Of a DNA stretch of 64,000 bases, positions 33,958 to 44,109 are shown in pieces; position 1 is the first letter of the stretch; each line of letters starts with the position of its first letter. Below the pieces are notes generated by a model. It saw only the letters and a program-made list of their open reading frames with translations, did no database searches and was not told the DNA's origin. A program made the translations under genes and the position numbers. The DNA is from Streptomyces sp. 1331.2 (GTDB lineage: Bacteria; Actinomycetota; Actinomycetes; Streptomycetales; Streptomycetaceae): NCBI RefSeq assembly GCF_900199205.1, contig NZ_OBMJ01000001.1, forward strand, positions 1,364,001 to 1,428,000, given 5' to 3'.

Positions 33958-36162
33958 ATGCCAGGCATATCGGCCCCCCGCACGGGCCACCGCGCCGGCC
34001 GGTCCGGCTCCCTCCGCAGCTCGCTGCTCGCCCTCGTCCTGGTCCCCAGCCTGGGCCTCGCCGCCGCCTGGGGCTACGCCGCCTACCTGCTGCGCGACGC
34101 CGGACAGCGCACCGCGCTGGCGGCCGGCACCGTGGTCGTCGCCGTCGTCCTGCTGGTCAGCCTGATCCGCGGCATCCGCGCCGCCCGGGCGCTCTCCGGC
34201 CGGCTGTCCGGACTGCGCGCCGACATCCTCTCGCTCGCCCAGCAGGAGATCCCCGACGTCGTCGGGCGGCTGCGCGCCGGAGAACCGGTGCCCACCCCGC
34301 CCGCCTGGGCGCCCTCCCGCCGAGTCGGCGACGAGGTCCAGCAGACCGCCGACGGCCTCGCCGCCGTCCGCCAGGCCGCCGTCGCCGCCATCGTCCACCA
34401 GGCCCAGGGCCGCGAGGGGACGAAGAAGGTCTTCCTCAACATCGCCCGCCGCACCCAGATCCTGATCCACCGACAGATCAGCATGCTGGACGCACTGGAG
34501 CGCGAGCACGAGGAACCCGAGCTGCTGCGCGAGCTGTTCGCGGTCGACCACCTGGCCACCCGGATGCGGCGCAACGCCGAGAACCTGGTCATCCTCGGCG
34601 GCGCGCTGCCCGCCCGCCGCTGGCGCAACGCCGTACCCATGGTCAACGTGCTGCGCAGCGCCGTCTCCGAGACCGAGAACTACGCCCGCGTCGTCGTCCA
34701 GGGCGTGCCCCGGGCCTCGCTCAGCGGGCAGGCCGTCGCCGACGTGATCCACCTGATCGCGGAACTGATCGAGAACGGCACCACCTTCTCCCCGCCGTAC
34801 ACCCAGGTGCAGGTCTCCGCGCAGGAGGTGCCCAAGGGCCTGGCGGTCGAGGTCGAGGACCGCGGCCTCGGCATGACCGGGGAGGAGTACGAGCGGCTCA
34901 ACGAGTACCTGGCCAACCCGCCCGAGCTGGACGTCTCCGCGCTCGGCGACGACCTGCGGCTCGGCCTGTTCGTCGTCGCGCGACTGGCCGCCCGGCACGA
35001 CATCCAGGTCACCCTGCGGCCCTCGCCGTACGGCGGCACCCGGGCCGTGGTGCTGGTGCCCTCGGTGCTGCTGGAGCAGCCCGAACAGCCGGCCGCGGTG
35101 CCCGGACTGCCGTCCGGCGCCCGGGTCACCCGGACCCCGGCGCCCGGGGCCCGGACGCCGGGGGGCGGCGGGGCGCCGGAGGTCGGGGGCCTCGGGGACG
35201 TGATCGGGGACGTGGACGGGGCGCTGTCGGGGGCGCTGTCGGGGGCGCTGTCCGGGGTGCTCGGCGGGCTGCTGGGCACCGGCCCGGCCGGGTCTGCCGC
35301 TCCGCAGACGCCGCCGGGTGAGGGCGCTGCCGCGGAGGGGCTGCTGCCGGACGGCGGGCTGCTGGAGGACGGTGGCGCTCCGGTCGGCGGTGGTCTGAGC
35401 GGTGGCGCTCCGGTGGGCGGTGCTCCGGTGGACGGTGCTCCGGTGGACGGCGGCCTGCCGGAGGGCGGGGCGGTCACGCCCGTCAACGGCGGCCTGCCGG
35501 TCGGCGCCCAGATCCCCGGACTGCCCGGTGCCGTGGTCGTCCCCCGGCCCAGCCTGCCGCGCCCGTACGACCTCCCGGGCGACGCGTCACCGGACGGTCC
35601 GGTGGACGGCGGCCTGCCGGAGGGCGGCCCGCTCGGCGCTGCGTGCAGTGGTCCGGGCAGCGGTCCCGTCAGCGGTCCGGCGGCCGAGCCGGCCGCGGTG
35701 CCCTTCGACGGAGTCCCCGCCGACCGCTCCGCGCCCACCCACGAACGCCCGCAGGAGGACCGCGTGGCGCACGGCCCGGACGGCGAACTGCGCACCCCGC
35801 GGATCCTGCCGCAGCGGGTCCGCAACGCCAGCCTCGCCGAACAACTTCGCGAGGCCCACGCGCCCGGCGCCATGCTGCTGCCGTCCGTCGGCCACCCCGC
35901 CGCGACGCCGACCGCACCTGCCGGACCGGCCGCCCCCGCCGCGCCCCGCTACGGCGGCGCCGACACCGACAGCGACGCCGACGACCCCTCGCCGCAGCGC
36001 TCCCGCGCCACCATGGCCGCCATCCAGCGCGGCACCCGGACCGCCCGCGCGGCCGGCACCGAACCGGGCAGTACCGCCTCGCCCGCCGCCCCGAACACCC
36101 CGGCCGCACCTTCCGCCGCTCAGGAAGCCTCCGCCGCTCAGGAAGCCAAGGAACAGCAGTGA
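33958..36162 (+). CDS. cvnA: Conservon sensor histidine kinase-like protein
   Basis: A 734-residue membrane protein with two N-terminal spans (about 22-45 and 54-75) and a helical region. An HATPase domain follows (LIAELIENGTTFSPPYT carries the N-box; EDRGLGMTGEE carries the G1-type loop; LRLGLFVVARLAARHD follows). It lacks a clear phosphoacceptor His box, as is usual for CvnA. The C-terminal 300 residues are a Gly/Pro/Ala-rich tail with GGAPVGG-like repeats. The ATG at 33958 follows AAGGA. It is the first gene of a complete cvnABCD set. Confidence 0.93.
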   Translation: MPGISAPRTGHRAGRSGSLRSSLLALVLVPSLGLAAAWGYAAYLLRDAGQRTALAAGTVVVAVVLLVSLIRGIRAARALSGRLSGLRADILSLAQQEIPDVVGRLRAGEPVPTPPAWAPSRRVGDEVQQTADGLAAVRQAAVAAIVHQAQGREGTKKVFLNIARRTQILIHRQISMLDALEREHEEPELLRELFAVDHLATRMRRNAENLVILGGALPARRWRNAVPMVNVLRSAVSETENYARVVVQGVPRASLSGQAVADVIHLIAELIENGTTFSPPYTQVQVSAQEVPKGLAVEVEDRGLGMTGEEYERLNEYLANPPELDVSALGDDLRLGLFVVARLAARHDIQVTLRPSPYGGTRAVVLVPSVLLEQPEQPAAVPGLPSGARVTRTPAPGARTPGGGGAPEVGGLGDVIGDVDGALSGALSGALSGVLGGLLGTGPAGSAAPQTPPGEGAAAEGLLPDGGLLEDGGAPVGGGLSGGAPVGGAPVDGAPVDGGLPEGGAVTPVNGGLPVGAQIPGLPGAVVVPRPSLPRPYDLPGDASPDGPVDGGLPEGGPLGAACSGPGSGPVSGPAAEPAAVPFDGVPADRSAPTHERPQEDRVAHGPDGELRTPRILPQRVRNASLAEQLREAHAPGAMLLPSVGHPAATPTAPAGPAAPAAPRYGGADTDSDADDPSPQRSRATMAAIQRGTRTARAAGTEPGSTASPAAPNTPAAPSAAQEASAAQEAKEQQ

Positions 36163-36593
36163 TGACGCAGCACACCGAAGCCCAGCGCGACCTCAACTGG
36201 CTGCTGGACCAGCTCGTGGCGCGGGTACCCGAGACCCAGCACGCCATCGTCCTGTCCGAGGACGGCCTGCTGGTCGGCATGGACCAGGGCCTCGACCGCG
36301 CCGACGCCGAGCACCTGTCCGCCGTCGCCTCCGGCCTGCAGAGCCTGGCCCGGGGCGTCGGGCACCGCTTCAACGGGGGACGGGTCCGGCAGACCGTGGT
36401 CGAGATGGACCAGCTGTTCCTCTTCGTCACCACCGCCGGACAGGGCGCCCGGCTCGCCGTCCTCACCAGCGAGCAGGTGGACGCCGGCCTGATGGCCTAC
36501 GAGATCAACATGCTGGTCAAGCAGGTCGGCCAGTACCTCACCGCGGCGCCGCGCAGCGACGCCGGCCAGGCCGGCGCGGGTGGCGGTGCGTGA
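36162..36593 (+). CDS. cvnB: Conservon roadblock/LC7-domain protein
   Basis: A 143-residue roadblock/LC7-fold protein (DLNWLLDQLVARVPETQHAI and SEDGLLVGMDQGL). In conservons this acts with the small GTPase CvnD as a GAP-like or scaffold partner. The ATG at 36162 shares its first base with the cvnA stop. An in-frame GTG directly before it (36159) is an alternative. The stop overlaps cvnC as GTGA. Confidence 0.94.
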   Translation: MTQHTEAQRDLNWLLDQLVARVPETQHAIVLSEDGLLVGMDQGLDRADAEHLSAVASGLQSLARGVGHRFNGGRVRQTVVEMDQLFLFVTTAGQGARLAVLTSEQVDAGLMAYEINMLVKQVGQYLTAAPRSDAGQAGAGGGA

Positions 36594-36973
36594 CCACCGC
36601 CGACGCCGACGAGGGCTGGTTCTACGACAAGGACGCCGGCCACCTGGTCCGCCCCTACGCGATCACCAACGGGCGCACCGGCCCGGTCCGTGACGGGTTC
36701 GCGCTGATCACCCTGGTGGTCACCGCCGACCCGCGCACCGACACCACCCGGCTCACGCCCGAACCGGCCGCGATCATCGACCTGTGCCGCGAACGCCCGC
36801 TGGCCGTGGCCGAGATCGCGGCCACGCTCGACCTGCCGGTCAGCGTGGTCAAGGTGCTGCTGGACGACCTGGCCGAGGCCCGGCTGATCCTCACCCGCGC
36901 CCCCGTCCAGCTCGCCGAGGCGCCGGACATCTCGCTGATCCAGGCCGTGATCGAGGGCGTCCGACGGCTCTGA
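36590..36973 (+). CDS. cvnC: Conservon DUF742 protein
   Basis: A 127-residue DUF742 protein. The LVRPYAITNGRT block and the winged-helix-like RPLAVAEIAATLDLPVSVVK segment are typical. It starts with GTG at 36590, overlapping the cvnB stop. It is the third member of the signalling set, and its role is not well defined. Confidence 0.94.
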   Translation: MTTADADEGWFYDKDAGHLVRPYAITNGRTGPVRDGFALITLVVTADPRTDTTRLTPEPAAIIDLCRERPLAVAEIAATLDLPVSVVKVLLDDLAEARLILTRAPVQLAEAPDISLIQAVIEGVRRL

Positions 36974-37079
36974 CCGGCGGGCCGCGCGTCCGTAACCCGC
37001 GTTCTCCCCGCTCGCCCTTGTTCTCCCCCGCTCTCCCTGCTCTCCCCGCTCTCCCCGATCCCCTTCCAGGAGACCCGAA

Positions 37080-37655
37080 TTGACGACCCAGAGCCTGGTG
37101 CCCGGCGCGGTCAAGATCCTCGTCGCCGGCGGCTTCGGCGTCGGGAAGACCACCATGGTCGGCTCGGTCAGCGAGATCGAACCGCTGCAGACCGAGGAGC
37201 GGATGACCCGCGCCAGCATCGGGGTGGACAGCCTCGACGGCGTCCAGGACAAGTCCACCACCACGGTCGCCATGGACTTCGGGCGGATCACCGTCCGCGA
37301 GGACCTGGTGCTCTACCTCTTCGGCACGCCGGGGCAGTTCCGGTTCTGGTTCATGTGGGACGACCTCGCGCTCGGCGCCCTCGGGGCGATCGTCCTCGCC
37401 GACACCCGACGGCTGGAATCCAGCTTCGCCGCCGTGGACTTCTTCGAGCAGCGCGGTATCCCGTTCGCCATCGGCGTCAACTGCTTCCACGGTCGCCGCG
37501 AGGCCACCCCGGAGGAGGTCCGGCACGCCCTCGACCTCGGCCCTGAGGTCCCGGTCGTGCTCTGCGACGTCCGCGACCGGGCCTCCAGCAAGGAGTTGCT
37601 GCTCGCCCTGCTCGACCGGGTGCACCGGGACGCCCTCAGCGCCGGCCTGCGCTGA
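37080..37655 (+). CDS. cvnD: Conservon Ras-like GTPase
   Basis: A 191-residue small GTPase. The P-loop is GGFGVGKTT, switch II is LFGTPGQFRFWF, and NCF replaces the classical NKxD as usual in CvnD. It starts with TTG at 37080 after AGGAG. A C-rich 105-base spacer with repeated CTCTCCC units separates it from cvnC. A hairpin spans its stop codon. Confidence 0.94.
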   Translation: MTTQSLVPGAVKILVAGGFGVGKTTMVGSVSEIEPLQTEERMTRASIGVDSLDGVQDKSTTTVAMDFGRITVREDLVLYLFGTPGQFRFWFMWDDLALGALGAIVLADTRRLESSFAAVDFFEQRGIPFAIGVNCFHGRREATPEEVRHALDLGPEVPVVLCDVRDRASSKELLLALLDRVHRDALSAGLR

Positions 37656-37660
37656 GGGCG
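37631..37660. terminator. Hairpin spanning the cvnD stop codon
   Basis: CGCCCTCAGCG (37631-37641) pairs perfectly with CGCTGAGGGCG (37650-37660) around an 8-base loop. The stem contains the cvnD TGA. It lies between cvnD and the convergent MarR gene and probably ends both transcripts. Confidence 0.65.
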
Positions 37661-37687
37661 CCGCGCTGAGGTCCCGATGCTCCGGGC

Positions 37688-38140
37688 TCAGGCCTGGGCC
37701 GGGTCGAGCACCGCGAGCGAGCCGACCAGCGGGGCCAGTTCGGGGACCTCGGTGGCCTGCGCCAGGATCGACTCCAGGGTGGTGTCGTGCACCGGGCGGA
37801 CGGCCGCCAGCAGAGCACGGCCCTCCTCGGTCAACTCGGTGTAGATGCCGCGCCGGTCGTCCGCGCAGAGGTAGCGGCAGAGCAGGCCCCGATCCTCCAG
37901 ACGGCTCACCAGCCGGGTGGTCGCGCTGCTGCTCAGCGCCGCCGCACGGGCCAGCTGCTGCATCCGCATGTGCCAGCCGTCCTGGCGCGAGAGCGCGTCC
38001 AGCACCGTGTACTCGACCACCGAGAGCTTGTGATCGGCCTGGAGCGCCTTCTCCAGCGCGGTGTCGATCATCCCGTGCAGCGCGGCGAGCGTGCGCCAGC
38101 CGCGGGCCCGGACCTCGGCCGCGTCGTCGCGAATTCCCAT
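37688..38140 (-). CDS. MarR-family transcriptional regulator
   Basis: A 150-residue winged-helix regulator. The HTH (MQQLARAAALSSSATTRLVS) and wing (DRRGIYTELTEEGRALL) are typical of MarR. The ATG at 38140 follows GGAAGG. It stands alone between the conservon and the SWIM/MoxR operon; its target and ligand are unknown. Confidence 0.9.
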   Translation of the reverse strand: MGIRDDAAEVRARGWRTLAALHGMIDTALEKALQADHKLSVVEYTVLDALSRQDGWHMRMQQLARAAALSSSATTRLVSRLEDRGLLCRYLCADDRRGIYTELTEEGRALLAAVRPVHDTTLESILAQATEVPELAPLVGSLAVLDPAQA

Positions 38141-38241
38141 GGCGCGCCTTCCCTTCCGCTGCACTGCATGATCGGGATCTCCGCCCCAAGTATGCCAGCC
38201 GCGCGGATTACCGGACGCTGCAACTACTTCGGACCCGTGGC

Positions 38242-40260
38242 TCACCCCTCCCCGGCCCAGGCCGCCGCGCACAACGCCGTGGCCAGCTCCTCGGTGTACC
38301 AGGCGGCCGCCAACCAGGCGGTGGCGAAGGCCTCGTGGTCATCCGCGACGATGCGGCCGAACACGTCACGCCGCTGGTCCGCCGCGGCAGCCCGCAAGCC
38401 GTCCAGCAGTTCGGCGGCGGTGGCCAGCCCCGCGGCGCGCAGCAGGCCGCGGTCGGCCGCCGCCGTGGCCCCGCCCGGGGCGAGGGCGTGCCGACCGGTG
38501 GTGACCGTCTGCTCCACCCGGCGGCCCAGCACGTGCACGGGCGGGCCGTACGGCGCGGGGAGCTCCGCACTGCCGGGGACCGGGGCCGTGTCCGGGGCGG
38601 AGTCGGGGGCTGGCGCCGGGGCGGGGGCTGTGTCAGGGGCTGTGTCGGGGACCGGCAGGTCGGCGGTCTGGAGGCGTTCGAGACCGAGGTTGACCCGGCC
38701 CGCCCGGTCGGCCGGGAGGGCAAGCGGCTCGGAGTCGTCCGGGGGCGTGCCGAGGGCGAGCAGTCGCAGCTCCGGACGGTCCACGCGCTCCAGCCGGCCG
38801 ATCACCCGCAGCTTCAGGCCGGGCGCGGTGGCGAGCAGCGCGAGGTTCGCCCGGAACGGCAGCCCGGGGTGTTCGTGCGCCGCGCGCAGGGCGAGCACCG
38901 GGCCGCCGTCCCGGCACCGCGCCAGCAACTGCGGCACCCCGCCCGGGCCGCTCGGCGCCGGACCCAGCAGCGTGACGTCCAGGAACAGCAGGTCGCTGCC
39001 CGCCGGCCGACTCTCGTACGGCACGTCCTGCGCCGCGAGCGCCCGCGCCACCTGGACGGACGCCGGTACGGACCAGAGCCGGGCCGCCGGCTCCGCCGCC
39101 CACGCCGTACCCGACGCACGGACCGCCCGGACGGCCGCACCGGCGCCCAGCCGGCCGGCGGCGGACCTGGTCGCGCCCTGGACGGCCAGCCCGGCGCGGC
39201 TGAACTCGCGGTGGCTGAGCGCGGTGTCGCCCAGCCGGACCGTCCGGTTGCCCGCGCCGACCGCCTGCGGCGCGGCCGCCGCCGCGTCCTCGTGCGGCAG
39301 CACCTCGGCGATGGTGCTGAGCCGCCCGTCGGCGTCCACCGCCCAGCTGACCGCGCCCGCGTGGGTGGCCGTCAGCACCGGCTCGGCGAACAGCCCGTAG
39401 AGCCGCAGGCCGCCCTCCTCCCGGTAGGTCTGGCGCGCGGTGCCGCGCAGCTCCGCGACCGGGCCGGTGGTGGTGGTTGTTTCGGTACCGGTGACGGCAG
39501 CGGTGCCGGTGACGGTGGCGGTGCCGGCGGCGGTGGCGGTTCCGGCGGCGGTGAGTGCGGTGGTGAGGCCGAGCAGTTCGCGCAGACCGGCCACCAGGTC
39601 CGCCAAGCGGTGGTCGGGGGCACCGGACCGCCCTGCCCGTACCCGCGCCACCACGGCGACGGCCGCCGCGGCCGGCCGGTGCAGACCCGCGAGCCGCGCC
39701 CGGTGGGCGGCACGCAGGAGTTCGGCCTGGACGACGGCGCCCGCGCCGCCCACCCCGGCGGCCAGCACGGTGGCCGCAGCCCGGTGCAGGTGCCGGGCTG
39801 CGGCGAGCTCGGCGGCGGTGAGCCCGGCAGCGGCGGGCGTGGCGGGGGCGGGCGTGGCGGGGGCAGGCGCCGACGCTTCCGAGGTTTCGGGAGCTCCCGG
39901 GGCTGCGCCGGATTCGGAGGCTGCGGGAGGTTCGGGAGCCTCCGGCGGATCCGCCGCCTCGGCGAGCGGGCAGAGGGTGACGGCCGCGGCCCGGTGCACG
40001 CAGGCCGGGGCGAGCAGACACCCGCAACGGACGTCCACCGGGTCGGCGACCGTCCCACCCGGGGCGCGCAGGACGAGCACCGTCTCCTCGTCCACCTCCA
40101 CCCGCCACTGGTCACCGTCGCGCGACACCGGACGCTCCGCCAGCTTCGCCGCCGCACCGTCCAGCCGCTTCTGCAGCCGGGCGCTCAGCCCGGCCACCAC
40201 CTCGGCCACCACCTCGGGCCGGACAGCCGGCCAGTCGTTCGTCCGCGCGGTCATGCTCAT
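38242..40260 (-). CDS. SWIM zinc-finger protein (YehQ-like)
   Basis: A 672-residue protein with a SWIM zinc motif CxC-x5-CxH (C79, C81, C87, H89). An Ala/Pro linker and a long C-terminal region without other recognisable motifs follow. SWIM domains bind nucleic acid or protein. Its ATG overlaps the stop of the upstream DUF5682-VWA gene (ATGA). It is the last gene of the MoxR/VWA operon and corresponds to E. coli yehQ. A Thr/Gly-Thr repeat tract lies near residue 240. Confidence 0.88.
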   Translation of the reverse strand: MSMTARTNDWPAVRPEVVAEVVAGLSARLQKRLDGAAAKLAERPVSRDGDQWRVEVDEETVLVLRAPGGTVADPVDVRCGCLLAPACVHRAAAVTLCPLAEAADPPEAPEPPAASESGAAPGAPETSEASAPAPATPAPATPAAAGLTAAELAAARHLHRAAATVLAAGVGGAGAVVQAELLRAAHRARLAGLHRPAAAAVAVVARVRAGRSGAPDHRLADLVAGLRELLGLTTALTAAGTATAAGTATVTGTAAVTGTETTTTTGPVAELRGTARQTYREEGGLRLYGLFAEPVLTATHAGAVSWAVDADGRLSTIAEVLPHEDAAAAAPQAVGAGNRTVRLGDTALSHREFSRAGLAVQGATRSAAGRLGAGAAVRAVRASGTAWAAEPAARLWSVPASVQVARALAAQDVPYESRPAGSDLLFLDVTLLGPAPSGPGGVPQLLARCRDGGPVLALRAAHEHPGLPFRANLALLATAPGLKLRVIGRLERVDRPELRLLALGTPPDDSEPLALPADRAGRVNLGLERLQTADLPVPDTAPDTAPAPAPAPDSAPDTAPVPGSAELPAPYGPPVHVLGRRVEQTVTTGRHALAPGGATAAADRGLLRAAGLATAAELLDGLRAAAADQRRDVFGRIVADDHEAFATAWLAAAWYTEELATALCAAAWAGEG

Positions 40261-43200
40261 CGCACCTTCTCCCCCACCCAGCGGGCCAGTTCCAGCGGGC
40301 TCAACGCCGCCACGGGCATGCCGGCCGCGACCAGTCGGCTCGCGACCGCCTTCGAATAGCGGGCCGTCCCGGTGTCGTCCAGCGCCGCGCAGCCCAGCAC
40401 GTGCACACCGGAGTCCACCAGCGCCCGGGTCTGGGCCAGCAACCCGGCCACCGGCCCGCCCTCCTCGAAGTCGCTGACCACCACGACCAGCGTGCGGGAG
40501 GGCACCGTCACCAGCTCCCGGGCGTAGCGCAGCCCGGTCGCGATGCTGGTACCGCCGCCGATCCGGACCTCCAGCAGCAGGCTCAGCGGATCCTCCACCC
40601 GCTCCGTCAGGTCGACGACCTCGGTGGAGAACGCGAGGAAGTGGGTGCTCAGCGAGGGCACCCCGGCCAGGATCGAGGCCGTCAGCGCCGCCCAGATCGT
40701 CGAGGCCTCCATCGACCCGGACACGTCCACGACCAGGATCAGCCGCCAGTCGTTGGCCTGCTGCGCCCTGGTCCGGAACACCGGGCGCTCGGGCACGATC
40801 AGGGTGCCGCCCTCCGGCGAGGGACGGGCGGTCGCGAGGTTGGCCCGGATCGTCCGGTCCAGGTCCAGCCGGCCGCCCGGGCGGCGGGACGGGCGGGGCA
40901 CGGTGATCCCGGTCAGCGCCGGGCGCAGCCTGGACGACAGGGCGCGGGTCAACTCCTCCACCAGGCGGCGCACCAGCGGGCGCAGCCGGGCCACCCGGGC
41001 CTCGGGCAGGCCGCCCGCGTGCTCCAGTACGGCGCGCAACAGGTCGACGGACGGTCGGACGGCGGACGGGTCGATCGCCTCCAGGACGTCGGCACGGCCC
41101 TGCGCGACGGCGGCGGCCAGCACCTCCTCCCGGAGCCCCGGCCCGAACAGCGACTCCAGCTCCTCCGCCCATTCGCGCACACCCGGATACGGCGCCTCGC
41201 GGCCGCCCCGGCTCCCCAGGCCCGGGCCGGAGCCCTCGCCGTGGCCGCTGCCGTACAACTCGTCCAGGGCGGTGGCGAGTCGGGCGCCTCGGCCGCTCAG
41301 GCCGCAGCTGCCGGGGCGACCGAGGAGCAGCCGCCAGCGTTCGGCGGGCGCGAGGGCGTGGCCCGCCGCCGGGCCTGCGACCTCGGGAGCCGGGGTCGGC
41401 TCGGCGGACGGGGTCGGCTCGGCGGGCGGGGACACCGGGGGCACCGGGGGCAGCAGGCCGCGACGGGCCAGCGCCGCGCGGGCGGCGAGGTCCGCCCGGA
41501 CCCAGCCGGCGATCACGGCCGGGCCGACCTCCTCGGGCAGCGCGGTGAGCCGGGCGCCCAGGCGCTCCTCGACCAGTGCCAGCAACCGGTCGCGGGCGGC
41601 CGGGCTGAGCGTGTCGAAGCCGCCGCGCAGCGCGGGCAGCCGGTCCAGGAACGCGCCGTCCGGCAGCGAGGTGACCCGCTCCAGCACCGGTTCCAGCGCC
41701 TCCGGCGCGGAGTCGAACAGCCCTTCCGCCGCCGTCAGCAGCCCGACCAGTACCCGGCCGAGCGCATGCCGCGCCTCCGGACCGGTCGCGCCGTCCACCC
41801 ACGAGGCCGCCCGACCGCCCAACGCCCCGGCCGGCTCCTGCCCGAGCAGCACCCGCACCGCCCCGGCCGCACCCCGCACCAACGGGCTTCCCCGCTCGGC
41901 GAGTTCGGCCAGGACGTACGCCAACCGCACCCCGCCCAGCCGATCCGCCCGCCGCACCAACTCCACCAACGCCCGCGCGTCCTGCGGATCATCCGACCCG
42001 CCCAGCCCCTCCAACTGCCGCACCGCAGCAACCGTCAGAACCTCCCCGGCCGCGACCGACCGACCGGTCGGGGCGGCGGGACTCGCGGGATCCGCCGCCG
42101 TGGTCGGCGACGGTCCTGCGGCCTCGGCGGCGGCCGGGCCGGCGGACGGCGCGGCGCCGACCGGGCCGACAGCCTGGGAACGTGTGGGGCTGCCGGGAAC
42201 GCCCTGTGCAGCTGTCGCGGCCGAGGCGGCCGAGCGCCCGCCTCCACCGGGGAGCGGGGCCGCTGCGGAGGGTGCCGCGATTGCCCCGGCGCCGGACCAG
42301 GTTGGCAGCGGTTCACGGCCGGGGCTCTCGCCCTCCCCCTTCGGGGTGTAGCCGGGGAAGTGGCCTGCGGTGAGGCGGTCCAGGAGGGCGAGGGCTTCGA
42401 GGAGTTCGGGGAGGGTGGCCGAGGTGGGGAGGGTGGTGGTGAGTTGGGTGAGGCGGGTGTCGGTGAGGTTCGGGAGGGCGCAGGAGGCGGCGGCGGTGAG
42501 GCCGTCGATGGTTTCGCGCGGGGTGGGGTGGTCGGTGAGGCGGGCGCGCAGGGCGCCTTCGGCGGCCTGGGCGGGGGTGACGCCGCGGGTGCCGGCGACG
42601 GTGAGCATGGCGGCGGTGGCGGGGGTCCATTCGAGGCGCCAGCGGGTGCCGAGGGTTTCGGTGCCGCCGGCGCCGGTGGTGGCGACGGGGTCGGCGTAGG
42701 GGACCTCGCAGGCGGCGAGGCGGTGGAGCAGGATCTCGCGGCGGCTGTCGAGCGGGCTGCGCAGCGGGTCGAGGCGCAGGTCGCGGGGGCCTGGGTCGGT
42801 GGGGCCGGGCAGGCCGAGGTCGGCGAGCAGGGTTTCTACGGCCGGGGCGAGTCCGCTGCGCGGGGCGGCGGGAGTGGGGCGGCCGGTGCGGGTGCCGATC
42901 AGGACCTGTTCGAGGGCGCGGGCGACGGCCCGGCCGCGGCCGAGCGGTTCGCCCTGGGCGAGGACGGTCTGCACCGCCTCGATCAGTTCGCCGCGGCCGG
43001 GGGCGGCGTGACCGCGCAGCCGGGCGAGGTCGCCGGCCAGGCGGACGATCTCACGGGCGTCTGCGGGACCGCTGGGGTGGTCCTGGGTGCGCAGGGCGGC
43101 GCAGATCCGGACGGCGGTGGTGGTGAGGGCCTGGGCGAGGCGATCGGGGTCGCCGCCGGCGTCGAGGACGGTGTGCTGCCACTCCGGGTCGCGGATGCCC

Positions 43201-44105
43201 GCCGGGTAGCCGGAGCGGGCGTCGAGCAGCGGGTAGGTGTAGGGGATCAGGGAGAGGACGTGGCCGGGGTCGCCCGGGTGCGGCGGTTCCTCGGTGGCGA
43301 GCGGGCCGTCCAGCAGGGCGGGGGCGTGGAAGGCGCCGACCACGGCGGCGATCCGGCGCCCGCCGGCCGAGGCGGCCCGGATGCGGGCGCGCATCCAGGC
43401 CTCCCGGCGCAGGTCGTACGGGTCGACGCCGGGGCCGTCCTCGGCGTCGTGGCGCAGTGCCCAGCCGACGAGCAGGGCGGCGCGCCGGACGGCTTCGGGG
43501 GTGGAGCCGGGGGCGGCGGTCTCGACCAGCCGGTCCCACAGGTCCTCGTCGGAGTCGCGGCCGGTGAGGCGGTGGCGCAGCGCGTCGGCGACGCCGGGCG
43601 TCCCGGACGCCCTGGCCGTCTTGGCCGCGTTGGCCGCGTTGGCCGCCGCCCCGGCCCGGGTGGTGCGGTGGGCGAGCGGGAGGTCGCAGGCGATGGCCTC
43701 CACACCGTTGCGCCGGGCCCAGCGCAGGGCGGCGAGTTCCGGGGAGAAGTCGGCGAAGGGGTAGAAGGCGAGCCCGCCCCTCCCGTCGGGCCCGCCCCTC
43801 CCGTCGGCCCGGCCAGCCTCCTCGGGACCGGCCGGGGCGGCGGCTAGGGCGACCGGGGCTTCGGTGGCCTCGTCCGCGAGAAGGCCGAGCCAGGACTGGA
43901 ACTCGGCCGGCAGTTCGACCAGCACCGCCTCCGGCCGGGCGGCGTCGAGCAGCGCGGGGACGACCGCGCTCAGGGACGGCGCGTGGTGGCGCACGCCGAT
44001 CAGGTAGGGCCCGGGGCGGTCGGTGCCGGAGGCGGCCAGTCGTTCGGCCTCGGCCCGTACCGTCCGGTCCGCGTCGTCCGGGAGGGGAGTCACCGCGCTG
44101 CTCAT
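40257..44105 (-). CDS. DUF5682-VWA fusion protein (YehM-YehP-like)
   Basis: A 1282-residue protein. The N-terminal part (about 30-650) matches DUF5682: PYLIGVRHHAPSLSAVVPAL, VLVELPAEFQSWL and RIAAVVGAFHAPAL. The C-terminal part is a VWA domain with an intact MIDAS (DVSGSM at 1127-1132, Thr1186 in GGGTS, Asp1212 in SDFEEG). In E. coli these are separate genes (yehM, yehP); here they form one chain joined by an Ala/Pro linker. It starts 4 bases after the MoxR gene stop. VWA proteins usually work as partners of MoxR ATPases. Confidence 0.9.
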   Translation of the reverse strand: MSSAVTPLPDDADRTVRAEAERLAASGTDRPGPYLIGVRHHAPSLSAVVPALLDAARPEAVLVELPAEFQSWLGLLADEATEAPVALAAAPAGPEEAGRADGRGGPDGRGGLAFYPFADFSPELAALRWARRNGVEAIACDLPLAHRTTRAGAAANAANAAKTARASGTPGVADALRHRLTGRDSDEDLWDRLVETAAPGSTPEAVRRAALLVGWALRHDAEDGPGVDPYDLRREAWMRARIRAASAGGRRIAAVVGAFHAPALLDGPLATEEPPHPGDPGHVLSLIPYTYPLLDARSGYPAGIRDPEWQHTVLDAGGDPDRLAQALTTTAVRICAALRTQDHPSGPADAREIVRLAGDLARLRGHAAPGRGELIEAVQTVLAQGEPLGRGRAVARALEQVLIGTRTGRPTPAAPRSGLAPAVETLLADLGLPGPTDPGPRDLRLDPLRSPLDSRREILLHRLAACEVPYADPVATTGAGGTETLGTRWRLEWTPATAAMLTVAGTRGVTPAQAAEGALRARLTDHPTPRETIDGLTAAASCALPNLTDTRLTQLTTTLPTSATLPELLEALALLDRLTAGHFPGYTPKGEGESPGREPLPTWSGAGAIAAPSAAAPLPGGGGRSAASAATAAQGVPGSPTRSQAVGPVGAAPSAGPAAAEAAGPSPTTAADPASPAAPTGRSVAAGEVLTVAAVRQLEGLGGSDDPQDARALVELVRRADRLGGVRLAYVLAELAERGSPLVRGAAGAVRVLLGQEPAGALGGRAASWVDGATGPEARHALGRVLVGLLTAAEGLFDSAPEALEPVLERVTSLPDGAFLDRLPALRGGFDTLSPAARDRLLALVEERLGARLTALPEEVGPAVIAGWVRADLAARAALARRGLLPPVPPVSPPAEPTPSAEPTPAPEVAGPAAGHALAPAERWRLLLGRPGSCGLSGRGARLATALDELYGSGHGEGSGPGLGSRGGREAPYPGVREWAEELESLFGPGLREEVLAAAVAQGRADVLEAIDPSAVRPSVDLLRAVLEHAGGLPEARVARLRPLVRRLVEELTRALSSRLRPALTGITVPRPSRRPGGRLDLDRTIRANLATARPSPEGGTLIVPERPVFRTRAQQANDWRLILVVDVSGSMEASTIWAALTASILAGVPSLSTHFLAFSTEVVDLTERVEDPLSLLLEVRIGGGTSIATGLRYARELVTVPSRTLVVVVSDFEEGGPVAGLLAQTRALVDSGVHVLGCAALDDTGTARYSKAVASRLVAAGMPVAALSPLELARWVGEKVR

Positions 44106-44109
44106 CGGC

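Noticed and set aside
40401..43847. 1148-residue plus-strand frame antisense to the DUF5682-VWA gene
   Set aside because: Its Gly/Arg/Gln-rich composition is typical of a GC-driven antisense frame, and the minus-strand protein has an intact MIDAS.
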